13,609 nucleotides of DNA from Bacteroidales bacterium UBA6267. GTDB lineage: Bacteria > Bacteroidota > Bacteroidia > Bacteroidales > UBA1556. The stretch spans positions 237 through 13,845 of the forward strand of contig DJVB01000057.1 of assembly GCA_002440745.1 (NCBI GenBank), given 5' to 3'. Shown here piece after piece: positions 1 through 6,676 of the stretch (position 1 is its first letter; every line of letters starts with the position of its first letter). Under the pieces are notes generated by a model that saw only the letters and a list, made by a program, of their open reading frames with translations, was not told the origin of the DNA and made no database searches. A program made the translations under genes and the position numbers.

Positions 1-18
1 AATTCCGAAAGCAAAAAC

Positions 19-43
19 CATTTTCTACGAAAATGATTTTTTT
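19..43 (+). terminator. Probable intrinsic terminator of a plus-strand gene lying left of the window
   Basis: A 7-bp stem (CATTTTC at 19-25, GAAAATG at 29-35) with a three-base loop is followed by a run of seven T at 37-43. The stem is AT-rich, so the call is tentative. If real, it ends a rightward transcript that converges on the tRNA-Arg transcript. Confidence 0.45.
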
Positions 44-95
44 ATGTCCAAAAAACTGTTTGAGCGAGCTCAACAGTTTTTTGGACATAAAAAAA
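37..95. repeat. Near-perfect 59-bp inverted repeat between convergent terminators
   Basis: The left arm (37-65) pairs with the right arm (68-95), with one extra T in the left arm and only two bases (66-67) at the centre. The outer T7 (37-43) and A7 (89-95) also act as the U-tracts of the terminators on either side. It could form a cruciform or a very stable RNA hairpin. Neither strand has a T-run directly after the full arms, so it does not look like a conventional terminator itself. No coding capacity is evident. Confidence 0.75.
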
Positions 96-121
96 CCGAT
101 ATGCTTCGCACATCGGTTTTT
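89..121 (-). terminator. Intrinsic terminator of tRNA-Arg
   Basis: Read on the minus strand, AAAAACCGAT (from 121) pairs with ATCGGTTTTT (to 91). An inner three-pair extension and a short loop complete the hairpin, and the transcript then runs into seven U (complement of A 89-95). It lies 11 bases past the tRNA 3' end, as expected for a tRNA terminator. Confidence 0.8.
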
Positions 122-131
122 GCTTTCTTAG

Positions 132-205
132 TGATCCGGGCGGGATTCGAACCCACGACCCGCAGCTTAGAAGGCTGCTGCTCTATCCAACTGAGCTACC
201 GGACC
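132..205 (-). tRNA. tRNA-Arg, anticodon TCT
   Basis: The minus strand folds as a complete 74-nt cloverleaf. The acceptor stem is GGTCCGG/CCGGATC with one G-U pair. The D-arm is GCTC-AGTTGGATA-GAGC and the anticodon stem GCAGC/GCTGC, with loop CTTCTAA giving anticodon TCT, which reads AGA/AGG. The T-arm is GTGGG-TTCGAAT-CCCGC and the discriminator base is A. CCA is not encoded. Its leader holds two broken 5' copies of this same gene (241-285 and 321-375), and a terminator follows at 89-121. Confidence 0.97.
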
Positions 206-333
206 AATTTAATTCCTATTTCAAAAAACGTTTCTCCCTTTGCTGCTCTATCCATCCCGATCGCTATCGGGAGAGCTACCGGACCAAATTAATTCCTATT
301 TCAAAAAACGTTTCTCCCTTTGCTGCTCTATCC
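193..333 (-). repeat. Two tandem 61-bp units joined at a palindrome
   Basis: 193-253 and 273-333 are direct repeats with one difference (T208 against A288). Each unit runs from the middle of one D-loop, through the 5' tRNA strand and its leader, to the middle of the next D-loop. A TCCCGAT/ATCGGGA palindrome sits at the junction (255-272) and another beyond the second unit (339-356). The shared leader contains a T-run ending in TTG followed by ATAGGAA. A variant of this occurs at 380-396, upstream of the outermost fragment. Confidence 0.85.
241..285 (-). pseudogene. Truncated 5' copy of tRNA-Arg with a palindrome in the D-loop
   Basis: On the minus strand this copy has the complete 5' acceptor strand and D-stem of tRNA-Arg (GGTCCGGTAGCTC), then an 18-bp palindrome (255-272: TCCCGAT, loop, ATCGGGA). 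It resumes with TGGATAGAGCAGCA and stops before the anticodon loop. The palindrome replaces three bases of the native D-loop. With no anticodon, T-arm or 3' acceptor strand it cannot be a working tRNA. The flanking 61 bases (273-333) match 193-253 around the real tRNA at 60 of 61 positions. Confidence 0.85.
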
Positions 334-375
334 TCCAGTCCCGATTACTATCGGGAGAAGGAGAGCTACCGGACC
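321..375 (-). pseudogene. Second truncated 5' copy of tRNA-Arg with a longer D-loop hairpin
   Basis: It has the same 5' tRNA-Arg fragment as the copy at 241-285, again ending at GAGCAGCA. The D-loop insert carries the palindrome TCCCGAT...ATCGGGA (339-356, loop TACT) plus an outer CTCC/GGAG pairing (333-336 with 360-363). The inserts in the two copies share arms but differ in loops and flanks, so the palindrome has diverged or arrived twice. It lies upstream of tRNA-Arg and downstream of the tRNA-Pro terminator. Confidence 0.83.
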
Positions 376-390
376 ATTTTCCTATAAACC

Positions 391-414
391 AAAAAAGGAG
401 TCAACCTCCTTTTT
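391..414 (-). terminator. Intrinsic terminator of tRNA-Pro
   Basis: On the minus strand AAAAAGGAG pairs with CTCCTTTTT around the five-base loop GTTGA and ends in a U-run. It begins 7 bases after the tRNA-Pro 3' end. The stem is nearly symmetrical, so it may also act on plus-strand transcripts. Confidence 0.75.
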
Positions 415-420
415 CTATTG

Positions 421-495
421 TCGGGGCAGCAGGATTCGAACCTGCGACCCCCTGCTCCCAAAGCAGGTGCGCTAGCCGGGCTGCGCTATGCCCCG
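421..495 (-). tRNA. tRNA-Pro, anticodon TGG
   Basis: The minus strand folds as a 75-nt cloverleaf. The acceptor stem is CGGGGCA/TGCCCCG and the D-arm is GCGC-AGCCCGGCTA-GCGC. The anticodon stem is CCTGC/GCAGG, with loop TTTGGGA giving anticodon TGG. The T-arm is GCAGG-TTCGAAT-CCTGC and the discriminator is A. CCA is not encoded. It has its own promoter match (540-572) and terminator (391-414). Confidence 0.97.
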
Positions 496-539
496 ATTAT
501 CTCTATGAACGTCCCATTTTCTTGTCTTATTTGGGGCTG

Positions 540-572
540 CAAAAATAGAATATTTTTTTGTTCTCCAACAAA
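540..572 (-). promoter_or_regulatory. Promoter of tRNA-Pro (Bacteroidota-type)
   Basis: The minus strand has TATTTTTG (540-547), an exact match to the Bacteroidota -7 element TAnnTTTG. TTTGTTG (566-572) lies 18 bases further upstream, suiting the -33 TTTG/TTG element. The predicted start leaves a leader of roughly 35-40 bases before tRNA-Pro. The motif is established for this phylum; its use here is inferred. Confidence 0.6.
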
Positions 573-617
573 AGATTTTCCATAATTTTTAATCTATGTT
601 TTTTGCTTGTTTATCAA

Positions 618-650
618 CAAAAAGAGGCTACTCAAAACCTGTGTAGCCTC
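618..650 (-). terminator. Intrinsic terminator of the Asp-box secreted protein gene
   Basis: Minus-strand GAGGCTAC (650-643) pairs perfectly with GTAGCCTC (631-624) around an 11-base loop and runs into five U. It lies 26 bases beyond the stop codon of the gene ending at 677. Confidence 0.85.
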
Positions 651-676
651 ATAACTGAATGTAACCAAGCGAAAAA

Positions 677-3151
677 CTAATTCTTCACTAACTTAAATGC
701 ACGTGATTTTTGCCCATCATCTGTTTTCATCACGTAAAGTCCTCTTGTTAATTTGTTTGTATCGAAACTGAAATTTTTGGTGTTTTGAGGTATTATATGG
801 CTAATCACTAAACGTCCGGCAAGGTCGAAAACTTGCAGATGAATTTCGTGTGTTGTTGATGATATAAAGCTAATTGTCAATTGATTATAAAATGGATTTG
901 GCATAATTGTCATGTCATTATTCTCGGCAAAATTTGGTTTTTGAATCGTCATTGAAAGAGTGTCTTTCAGGTCGATTCGATATAGCCCTGTGCTTGTTGC
1001 AGCTAAAAGGCTTCCTCTTTCCAAATCAGGAACAAATTCTCCGGGCATTCCTCTATTGATTAATCCTGAAACACCGGAAGACAGATTATACCCCCAAATC
1101 TCACGGCGATTAGCTACAAATATCAAATTCGGGCTATACTTCATAAGGGAAGAAAATTCACCTTCTCCGGTTACAGTTGTATAATTATAGGTCACGCCTC
1201 CATTGTATGAAATCACCATTGCGTGCCCTAAATTCTGACCGGCAGCAATATAAATCGTATCCAAACTGTTTTTTTCCACTATGATGTCATAAATTGGCAT
1301 ATCGGTTTCCGGCCCGGAAACACTATTAGGTCCAAAATTCACTTTTGTCCATGTGTTTCCAAAATCATCTGATCTCCAAAGACTTCCGGCTATTGGAGTA
1401 ACCCCATGCTGAAAATGTCCAGTTCCTACATAAATTACCGTTGAACCAAATGCTGTACTATAGGCAACACAGTTTGGCTGTTCCAATCCCATTGGGGTTA
1501 TCTTTGACCAGCTCATGCCTCCATCCACTGATCTCCAAATATTTCCCGTTGTAACCGGCATCTGCTGCACCCCGAATTTCGAGCCGGTAGTAGCAATAAT
1601 TGTATCGGAATTGATGAATTTTATGTCGGTTACACCCTGATCGTATTGAGCCATGCTATTCCAGCCAACAGGATTGACATAAGAAAAACCATAAGGACCC
1701 GATGTGCTAACACTAAAACCCCAAGAATATCCGGCAATAACATGCAAACTGTCGTTAGGATTAACTGCCACAGCGGTTATTCCTGCATCATCTCCAACAT
1801 TTGGCAATGGGAAATCGCCATGTGGCAATAACCATCGATCCTCATAAGCTACTGTCGGATCAAAATAGGCAGTCGTATATGCAAGTCCTGCATTTGTAGC
1901 AAGATAATAAACTCCTTTCGATGAAGCAATCTGAGCAGCTTTAACGGCAGCAAGTCCATAATTCACCTGATGAATCCATGGTCCAACATTCCCGTTTTGG
2001 CTGATAACCGGGCCTCGTCCTCTACTCCCAACAATAAATAGTGGATTTTCAGGATGTGTTGCGTTACTATTATTGACTAAACTATATGTATTCCAAGTGA
2101 TTCCCAAATCATCGGAATATGCTGCACCGGGGAGTATTATTCTAAGTCCGTTCGAAAGTGGCATAGATGAAACCCAGTCAGGACTATAATCTACATCTGA
2201 TAATGGAAACTGATTCATAACCGATGGAGTGATATCTGCCCATGTAGTGCCTCCATCAAAACTTCTGTAGGCCTTTCTTTGATTTGTTACCGTATCTAAA
2301 ACACTGATAACCAAAGTGTCGCTTGTGATTTGCTTTGGATGAGTAAAAACCCGTTGAGCCTTTTGAGTGCTGCTTGGTAAGGAAATTTTGGTTGCACCTG
2401 AGGTATCCAATTTATATAACCACCCACTATGCCCATCGAAGGAATTAGTCGCAATAAAATAAAGAGGAAGATAGTCGGCCATATTTGGAATGGCGATATC
2501 TAAAATGGAGGTCGAGGAAGGCAATCCGGAAACCGTTGCTGCATCTAATTCCAAAGAATATGTACTTCCATCATAGCTTATCAGATAGTTTCGCATGGCC
2601 ATAACCACACCATAATCGTTTAATATAGCGGCAGTTGCCGATGAGGGAGCAGTAGCTGAAGAAACCACCGAAGGAAGAATGAAATGATCCATTAAGGTGA
2701 AAAATGTACCACTATCGCCAAACGTTTGACTTAGAACAATTGCACTCAGATTCCCACCATGTTGTTGAGTAAGAGCTAAAACCCAGCCGCTGTCGTTGCA
2801 GAAGATTTGACGGCCTCCTCCTCCCCATCCTCGCTGTCCACCGGCAAATTCTAAGCTGTCTGTCTGAAAGACTCTTTTCCAAGTTTTGCAACTATCATCC
2901 GTTGAAAAAATGGAACCAGGTGTTTGAATACCTGCAAATAAACGTCCTGTCGGCGAATAAGTTAGGTCGTCTGCCGCACCTCCATATAACCCCATATTAA
3001 TACGTTCACCCACTGTGGCCTGTGCCATTGAGTTCACATTGGAAAGAATCAGGATTAAAAATGTTAAGAAAATCAAATTAATAATTCCATGGATTTTTAA
3101 CTGAAAATTGTCCATAAGGATTAATCTTGCTTGTGTTGAAATGTTGTTCAT
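677..3151 (-). CDS. Secreted Asp-box (BNR/sialidase-like repeat) protein with T9SS type A sorting domain
   Basis: This is a large exported protein of unknown substrate. A hydrophobic signal segment (IINLIFLTFLILILSNVNSMAQA) is followed by about 700 residues with at least five Asp-box motifs (S-x-D-x-G-x-T-W): STDDSCKTW, SFDGGTTW, YSDDLGITW, SVDGGMSW and RSDDFGNTW. Such motifs mark beta-propeller blades of the sialidase/VPS10/YCF48-like type. The last 80 residues match a T9SS C-terminal sorting domain: MPNPFYNQLTISF, LQVFDLAGRLV, and a KLTRGLYVMK...KLVKN ending. The frame also opens at a GTG at 3175. I prefer ATG at 3151 (824 codons), and ATG at 3115 would give the tidiest signal peptide. No sialidase catalytic set is visible, so cell-surface binding or a structural role is as likely as an enzymatic one. 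It appears to be monocistronic. Confidence 0.85.
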   Translation of the reverse strand: MNNISTQARLILMDNFQLKIHGIINLIFLTFLILILSNVNSMAQATVGERINMGLYGGAADDLTYSPTGRLFAGIQTPGSIFSTDDSCKTWKRVFQTDSLEFAGGQRGWGGGGRQIFCNDSGWVLALTQQHGGNLSAIVLSQTFGDSGTFFTLMDHFILPSVVSSATAPSSATAAILNDYGVVMAMRNYLISYDGSTYSLELDAATVSGLPSSTSILDIAIPNMADYLPLYFIATNSFDGHSGWLYKLDTSGATKISLPSSTQKAQRVFTHPKQITSDTLVISVLDTVTNQRKAYRSFDGGTTWADITPSVMNQFPLSDVDYSPDWVSSMPLSNGLRIILPGAAYSDDLGITWNTYSLVNNSNATHPENPLFIVGSRGRGPVISQNGNVGPWIHQVNYGLAAVKAAQIASSKGVYYLATNAGLAYTTAYFDPTVAYEDRWLLPHGDFPLPNVGDDAGITAVAVNPNDSLHVIAGYSWGFSVSTSGPYGFSYVNPVGWNSMAQYDQGVTDIKFINSDTIIATTGSKFGVQQMPVTTGNIWRSVDGGMSWSKITPMGLEQPNCVAYSTAFGSTVIYVGTGHFQHGVTPIAGSLWRSDDFGNTWTKVNFGPNSVSGPETDMPIYDIIVEKNSLDTIYIAAGQNLGHAMVISYNGGVTYNYTTVTGEGEFSSLMKYSPNLIFVANRREIWGYNLSSGVSGLINRGMPGEFVPDLERGSLLAATSTGLYRIDLKDTLSMTIQKPNFAENNDMTIMPNPFYNQLTISFISSTTHEIHLQVFDLAGRLVISHIIPQNTKNFSFDTNKLTRGLYVMKTDDGQKSRAFKLVKN

Positions 3152-3248
3152 TGGATTGACTTTAAAATTCAGCACAAATATCTATCTCGAAACATGGTTT
3201 ATCCATGCGAAAAAATTGTAATCGTATAGGTAAATTACCTTTTTAACC

Positions 3249-3314
3249 AAAAAAAGACTGTTCAAAATGACCATTAATTTTTCCATTTCTCAAAAAATTG
3301 GTCGATTTGAACAG
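3249..3314 (-). terminator. Intrinsic terminator of the metallophosphoesterase gene
   Basis: Minus-strand arms CTGTTCAAA and TTTGAACAG are extended by GACCA/TGGTC past a two-base mismatch (3258-3273 with 3299-3314). A 25-base loop separates them. A seven-U run (3249-3255) follows after two bases. It starts 28 bases after the stop at 3343. The large loop makes it weaker than the other terminators here. Confidence 0.7.
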
Positions 3315-3342
3315 CCTCCTAAAGGAAAACTTTACAACAAAA

Positions 3343-4923
3343 CTATTCTATAACGATTTTTTTAGACAGCTTTATTCCGTTTCCTGAAAGAACTATCATA
3401 TAGGCTCCAGCTTGTAGGGAAGACAGATCGATGATAGTATTTTTCTGATTATCAGTATTTAAACGTTTCACTTCTTTGCCTTGACCGTCAAAAACTTGAA
3501 TAAAAATATTTTGGTTTTCAAAAGGAGTAATCAGATTGAAAATGCCGGTTGAAGGATTAGGAAACAATAAAATGCTATTGGTATTCAAGGTAGAAGAATA
3601 GCCAATTGAGGTGTTTTGGTATGCCAAATCAATAGTAACTGTCCAATCATCCGGTGAAGCATCATTCCAGATTCCTTCCAAAGCATAGCCCATAGCATAA
3701 TGGGTTGGATGAACTTTTAGCATTTGAATAACTCCTTGAGTTTGTGCTGATGGGGTTCCCTCATTTCCTTCGTAATGAGCTATAAATGTTTCAGTTACAG
3801 CTGGAACAACCATAGAAGCTGTGATTGAATCTAAAGAATATGGCGGGGAAGTAAGGATATAATTGACTAATAGAGGCAAACCGGATTCGATATAATTTCT
3901 GGCATAAGTTTGAAAAGGGAGTCCATTGGTGTTGAAGTCAATCACAGTAACACGTTTTCCATCAATTATTAAGTTGGTATCGGTGTTGAGGGTCATAACG
4001 CGATAAGGGCAAGGATAAGTGACTAAGGAGCCTGTTTCAACATCAAAAATTTGATTACCAGAGGTAGTGGTTTTGGAAATAATATCTTGAGCGTGATAAT
4101 GTCCTGTAAACATTACCTTTAATCCGGCGTCTGCAAGCATGGTGGAAATGGTATCCCAATCGTCGATAATATATTCCGAAAACATGGATTTTTGACCTAA
4201 ATAGTGTTCCAAAAGATTATGATGCTCTATCCCGATGATTACTTTGCCATTTGCCTTAGCTTCAGCAATTCTGTCAAGCGCCCAATGTAGCACTTGTGGT
4301 TTAAATCCTCCGCCAGTTTCCGGGCTTCCGATAGCATAGTTGGAGTCGTAACGACAAACATCTAAGGCCAAAATTTGCAAACCTGCAATCGGCTCAGCCA
4401 CATAAGAAAGCGAAGCTGTATCGGAAACTATTGCTTGTCCAAAACCATTGTTATTGAACAAAGTGCGAAATTGAGCGGGAGAAGTGCCAGGAATAGGAGT
4501 CATCGAAGCCCCATCATATGAAACAGAATGAGGGTTATTAATATCATGATTTCCGGGAACAACAAAAACTTCAGTTCCAACATTTTCCAATTCTTGAAAC
4601 ATTGCCGCAAGGGTTTGCATACTCAAATATTCTCCATCTTTGGTAAGGTCACCGGCAACCAACAAAATGTCTAAGTTTAAGGTCTTGAGGCTGTCAATCA
4701 CAGATCGAGCTATGGCATGACTCTCTTTAAGGAGTTTTCGGTCGTAAGCCAAATATTGTTGTAAAGCCGGCCCGTCATTAATTATCAAAGTACTGTCGAA
4801 AATATGAATGTCGGAAACGACACCAATCTTAATGTCTTGAACCCCGAGCTGAGCCTTTAGACTCAAGTTGCTAAAAGTTAAAACCATTCCGACAAGAACA
4901 GTCCATAAAGTAAATTTTTTCAT
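3343..4923 (-). CDS. Secreted calcineurin-like metallophosphoesterase with T9SS sorting domain
   Basis: A 526-residue exported phosphoesterase. MKKFTLWTVLVGMVLTFSNL to KAQ is a typical signal peptide. The metallophosphatase motifs appear in order: D38-x-H40 (SDIH), G91-D92 (GDLTKDGE), GNHD at 124-127, HH at 234-235 and GHYH at 274-277. These supply the ligands of the two-metal centre. Residues about 310-440 form an extra region typical of secreted members. The final 75 residues are a T9SS sorting domain (LLFPNPSTGIFNL, IQVFDGQGKEV, AGAYMIVLSG...KKIVIE). It presumably acts on phosphoesters at the cell surface or outside the cell; the substrate cannot be told from sequence. ATG 4923 is right because the signal peptide starts there. 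It stands alone between two terminators. Confidence 0.9.
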   Translation of the reverse strand: MKKFTLWTVLVGMVLTFSNLSLKAQLGVQDIKIGVVSDIHIFDSTLIINDGPALQQYLAYDRKLLKESHAIARSVIDSLKTLNLDILLVAGDLTKDGEYLSMQTLAAMFQELENVGTEVFVVPGNHDINNPHSVSYDGASMTPIPGTSPAQFRTLFNNNGFGQAIVSDTASLSYVAEPIAGLQILALDVCRYDSNYAIGSPETGGGFKPQVLHWALDRIAEAKANGKVIIGIEHHNLLEHYLGQKSMFSEYIIDDWDTISTMLADAGLKVMFTGHYHAQDIISKTTTSGNQIFDVETGSLVTYPCPYRVMTLNTDTNLIIDGKRVTVIDFNTNGLPFQTYARNYIESGLPLLVNYILTSPPYSLDSITASMVVPAVTETFIAHYEGNEGTPSAQTQGVIQMLKVHPTHYAMGYALEGIWNDASPDDWTVTIDLAYQNTSIGYSSTLNTNSILLFPNPSTGIFNLITPFENQNIFIQVFDGQGKEVKRLNTDNQKNTIIDLSSLQAGAYMIVLSGNGIKLSKKIVIE

Positions 4924-5066
4924 ATCAAAAGTGTTTAGTTAATAAATTATTTATCAATTACTTAAGAATCAACAAAAGCTGATATTTAAGCGTGTAAAAG
5001 TAGATTTACCCTTTTGAAAGAATATGTTTTATTTATCAATTTTGTGTTATTTGATTGGAAATTCGC

Positions 5067-5113
5067 AAAAAAAACCCTGATTTTTTTGAGAATTAACTCA
5101 AAACAAATCAGGG
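5067..5113 (-). terminator. Strong intrinsic terminator of the pyrBI operon
   Basis: On the minus strand CCCTGATTTGTTTTGAG pairs with CTCAAAAAAATCAGGG around a six-base loop, and eight U follow (5067-5074). It begins about 60 bases after the pyrI stop. It separates pyrBI from the phosphoesterase gene. Confidence 0.88.
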
Positions 5114-5151
5114 AAATGTTGAAAATAAATTAATAACTAAATGATTTCCTT

Positions 5152-5179
5152 TAGGTTATTTACAAATTCTTATAACCTA
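5152..5179 (-). repeat. Small inverted repeat overlapping the pyrI stop codon
   Basis: TAGGTTAT (5152-5159) and ATAACCTA (5172-5179) form a perfect 8-bp stem with a 12-base loop. On the minus strand its first base is the pyrI stop codon TAG. No T-run follows, so it is not a terminator. It may be a 3' mRNA structure or chance. Confidence 0.4.
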
Positions 5180-5635
5180 ATTAAAAATAATATTCTGCTT
5201 CTTTGTTATTTTCTCGCAATAGTGACAATGCAATTTAATATCATCTTTATCGATTACAGTGAAACGGGTTGTTACGCGTTCGTTATTAGTTATGCACTTG
5301 GGATTAAAGCATTTAACGAATCCTACAATTTCGCTTGGAATATCAACCGCAAGCTTGGAAACGACTTCAAAATTGCGAATTTCGATAACAGTTGCAGTTG
5401 GGGCAACCAAAGCAATTTTGTTGATTTCTTCAGGAAGGAAGAAACGTCCACTTACTTTAATAATTCCTTTTTTGCCATATTTTTTACTGTCGAGGTTGGC
5501 ACCAAAATATATTTGGTCGGTAAAATCTTCAAGATTCAAAATCTTCATTACCTGCATAACAGCACCTTGGGGTATATGGTCGATTACCGTTCCGTTTTCA
5601 ATGGCCGATACTTTAAGTTCTCTTTTGTTTTCCAT
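5177..5635 (-). CDS. pyrI: Aspartate carbamoyltransferase regulatory subunit PyrI
   Basis: The 152-residue regulatory chain of class B aspartate transcarbamoylase. It binds nucleotide effectors and tunes the PyrB catalytic trimers in pyrimidine synthesis. The N-terminal effector domain starts with KVSAIENGTVIDHIP, which carries the conserved allosteric-site residues. The C-terminal zinc domain keeps all four cysteine ligands (C109, C114, C137, C140) at almost the E. coli spacing. Its length matches the family. The start is ATG at 5635, 12 bases after the pyrB stop, so the two are co-transcribed and probably translationally linked. Reading frames opposite it on the plus strand are shadows. Confidence 0.97.
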   Translation of the reverse strand: MENKRELKVSAIENGTVIDHIPQGAVMQVMKILNLEDFTDQIYFGANLDSKKYGKKGIIKVSGRFFLPEEINKIALVAPTATVIEIRNFEVVSKLAVDIPSEIVGFVKCFNPKCITNNERVTTRFTVIDKDDIKLHCHYCEKITKKQNIIFN

Positions 5636-5647
5636 GATAGTTACGAT

Positions 5648-6559
5648 TTAAATTACACCTAAAATTGAAGCTAATAATGCCTGACGTACAAAAACACCAT
5701 TTTGAGCCTGCTGAAAATAATAGGCTTTGCTATTACTGTCCACATTCTCCGATATTTCATTCACGCGAGGTAGCGGATGTAATATCTTCAAATTGTCTCT
5801 TGACACTTTAAGCATCGAATTATCAAGTATATACGAGTTTTTCACACGCTCATACTCCATTGGGTCGCTGAAACGTTCGCGTTGTATCCGAGTCATGTAA
5901 AGCACATCAACTTTCGACATCACCTCGTTCATATCTTCATACTGGAAATAATTATAACCGGCATCTTTAATAAACTTTTTCACAGAAGAAGGCAGCTTTA
6001 ATTCCATTGGTGAAACTAAATGAAAATTCACATTTTTGAACATCGACAGTGCAATTACCAATGAATGAACTGTACGGCCATATTTGAGGTCGCCAACAAA
6101 AGCTATATCAATATTGTCGAGTTTTCCTTGAGTTTTGCGGATACTGTAAAGGTCGAGCAAACATTGAGTTGGATGCTGATTTGAGCCATCACCGGCATTG
6201 ATGATCGGCACAGGTGAAATTTCGCTGGCAAAGCGTGCTGCTCCTTCAAGAGGATGACGCATCACAATGAGGTCGGAATAAAGCGAAACCGTTTGAATGG
6301 TGTCACGAAGCGACTCACCTTTAGAAACCGAACTGCTTCCGGCTTCGCTAAAACCTATCACTCTGCCGCCTAACTGGTTTATCGCACTTTCGAAACTAAG
6401 TCGGGTGCGTGTACTTGGCTCAAAAAATAGGGATGCAACTACATTATTGCTGAGGATACGTTGGCGGGGATTGGCTTCAAAAGTCTCGGCTAAGTCAAGA
6501 ATCTGCACAAGTTCGTCCCGCGTAAAATCATTTATTGATACTAAGCTTCTGTTTTTCAT
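5648..6559 (-). CDS. pyrB: Aspartate carbamoyltransferase catalytic subunit PyrB
   Basis: PyrB condenses carbamoyl phosphate with L-aspartate to N-carbamoyl-aspartate in the cytosol, the committed step of de novo pyrimidine synthesis. The 303-residue chain is full length. It has the carbamoyl phosphate loop FFEPSTRTRLSFE (S49-T50-R51-T52), the mobile loop SSSVSKGES with K80, and HPTQ at 129-132. DLKYGRT at 157-163, TRIQRERF at 223-230 and HPLPR at 261-265 complete the active site. It is the first gene of pyrB-pyrI, 12 bases upstream of pyrI. A -7 promoter match lies 29 bases before the ATG. No frameshift or missing active-site residue is visible. Confidence 0.98.
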   Translation of the reverse strand: MKNRSLVSINDFTRDELVQILDLAETFEANPRQRILSNNVVASLFFEPSTRTRLSFESAINQLGGRVIGFSEAGSSSVSKGESLRDTIQTVSLYSDLIVMRHPLEGAARFASEISPVPIINAGDGSNQHPTQCLLDLYSIRKTQGKLDNIDIAFVGDLKYGRTVHSLVIALSMFKNVNFHLVSPMELKLPSSVKKFIKDAGYNYFQYEDMNEVMSKVDVLYMTRIQRERFSDPMEYERVKNSYILDNSMLKVSRDNLKILHPLPRVNEISENVDSNSKAYYFQQAQNGVFVRQALLASILGVI

Positions 6560-6587
6560 AGAGATATGTTAATGGATTACCGGAGTT

Positions 6588-6595
6588 CAAAAGTA
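6588..6595 (-). promoter_or_regulatory. -7 promoter element of pyrBI
   Basis: Minus-strand TACTTTTG is an exact TAnnTTTG match 28 bases upstream of the pyrB ATG. I see no convincing -33 TTTG at the usual distance. A small palindrome (CTGTA...TACAG, 6626-6641) lies about 30 bases upstream of the element and could be an operator or chance. No leader peptide or attenuator is apparent in the short leader. Confidence 0.5.
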
Positions 6596-6676
6596 GAGCA
6601 AAAAAGGAAATTGAGTTTATATGCCCTGTAGTTTTTTACAGTATTTATTAACAAATTGTGAACTTAAAAAGTCATC

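Noticed and set aside
193..375. CRISPR-like array, since repeats alternate with short variable segments
   Set aside because: There are only two to three units, the repeats are tRNA 5' ends plus leader, and the intervening segments are palindromes rather than unique spacers. No cas gene is present.
44..548. Two overlapping plus-strand reading frames (44-292 and 240-548) across the tRNA region
   Set aside because: They translate antisense tRNA, palindromes and leader repeats, have no ribosome binding site, and match the usual spurious products of tRNA and palindrome sequence.
3152..3175. GTG start at 3175 for the Asp-box protein
   Set aside because: It adds residues ahead of the signal peptide. 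ATG at 3151 or 3115 fits an export signal better. The upstream TAGATATTTG resembles a -7 region, which would place the transcript start near 3170.
5141..5662. Plus-strand reading frames of 173 and 130 codons opposite pyrI
   Set aside because: They are antisense to a gene with intact zinc ligands and effector site, and their translations show no recognisable motif.
6626..6641. CTGTA...TACAG hairpin as terminator of the flavoprotein gene
   Set aside because: It has only five pairs and no T-run on the minus strand. It was kept only as a possible element near the pyrBI promoter.
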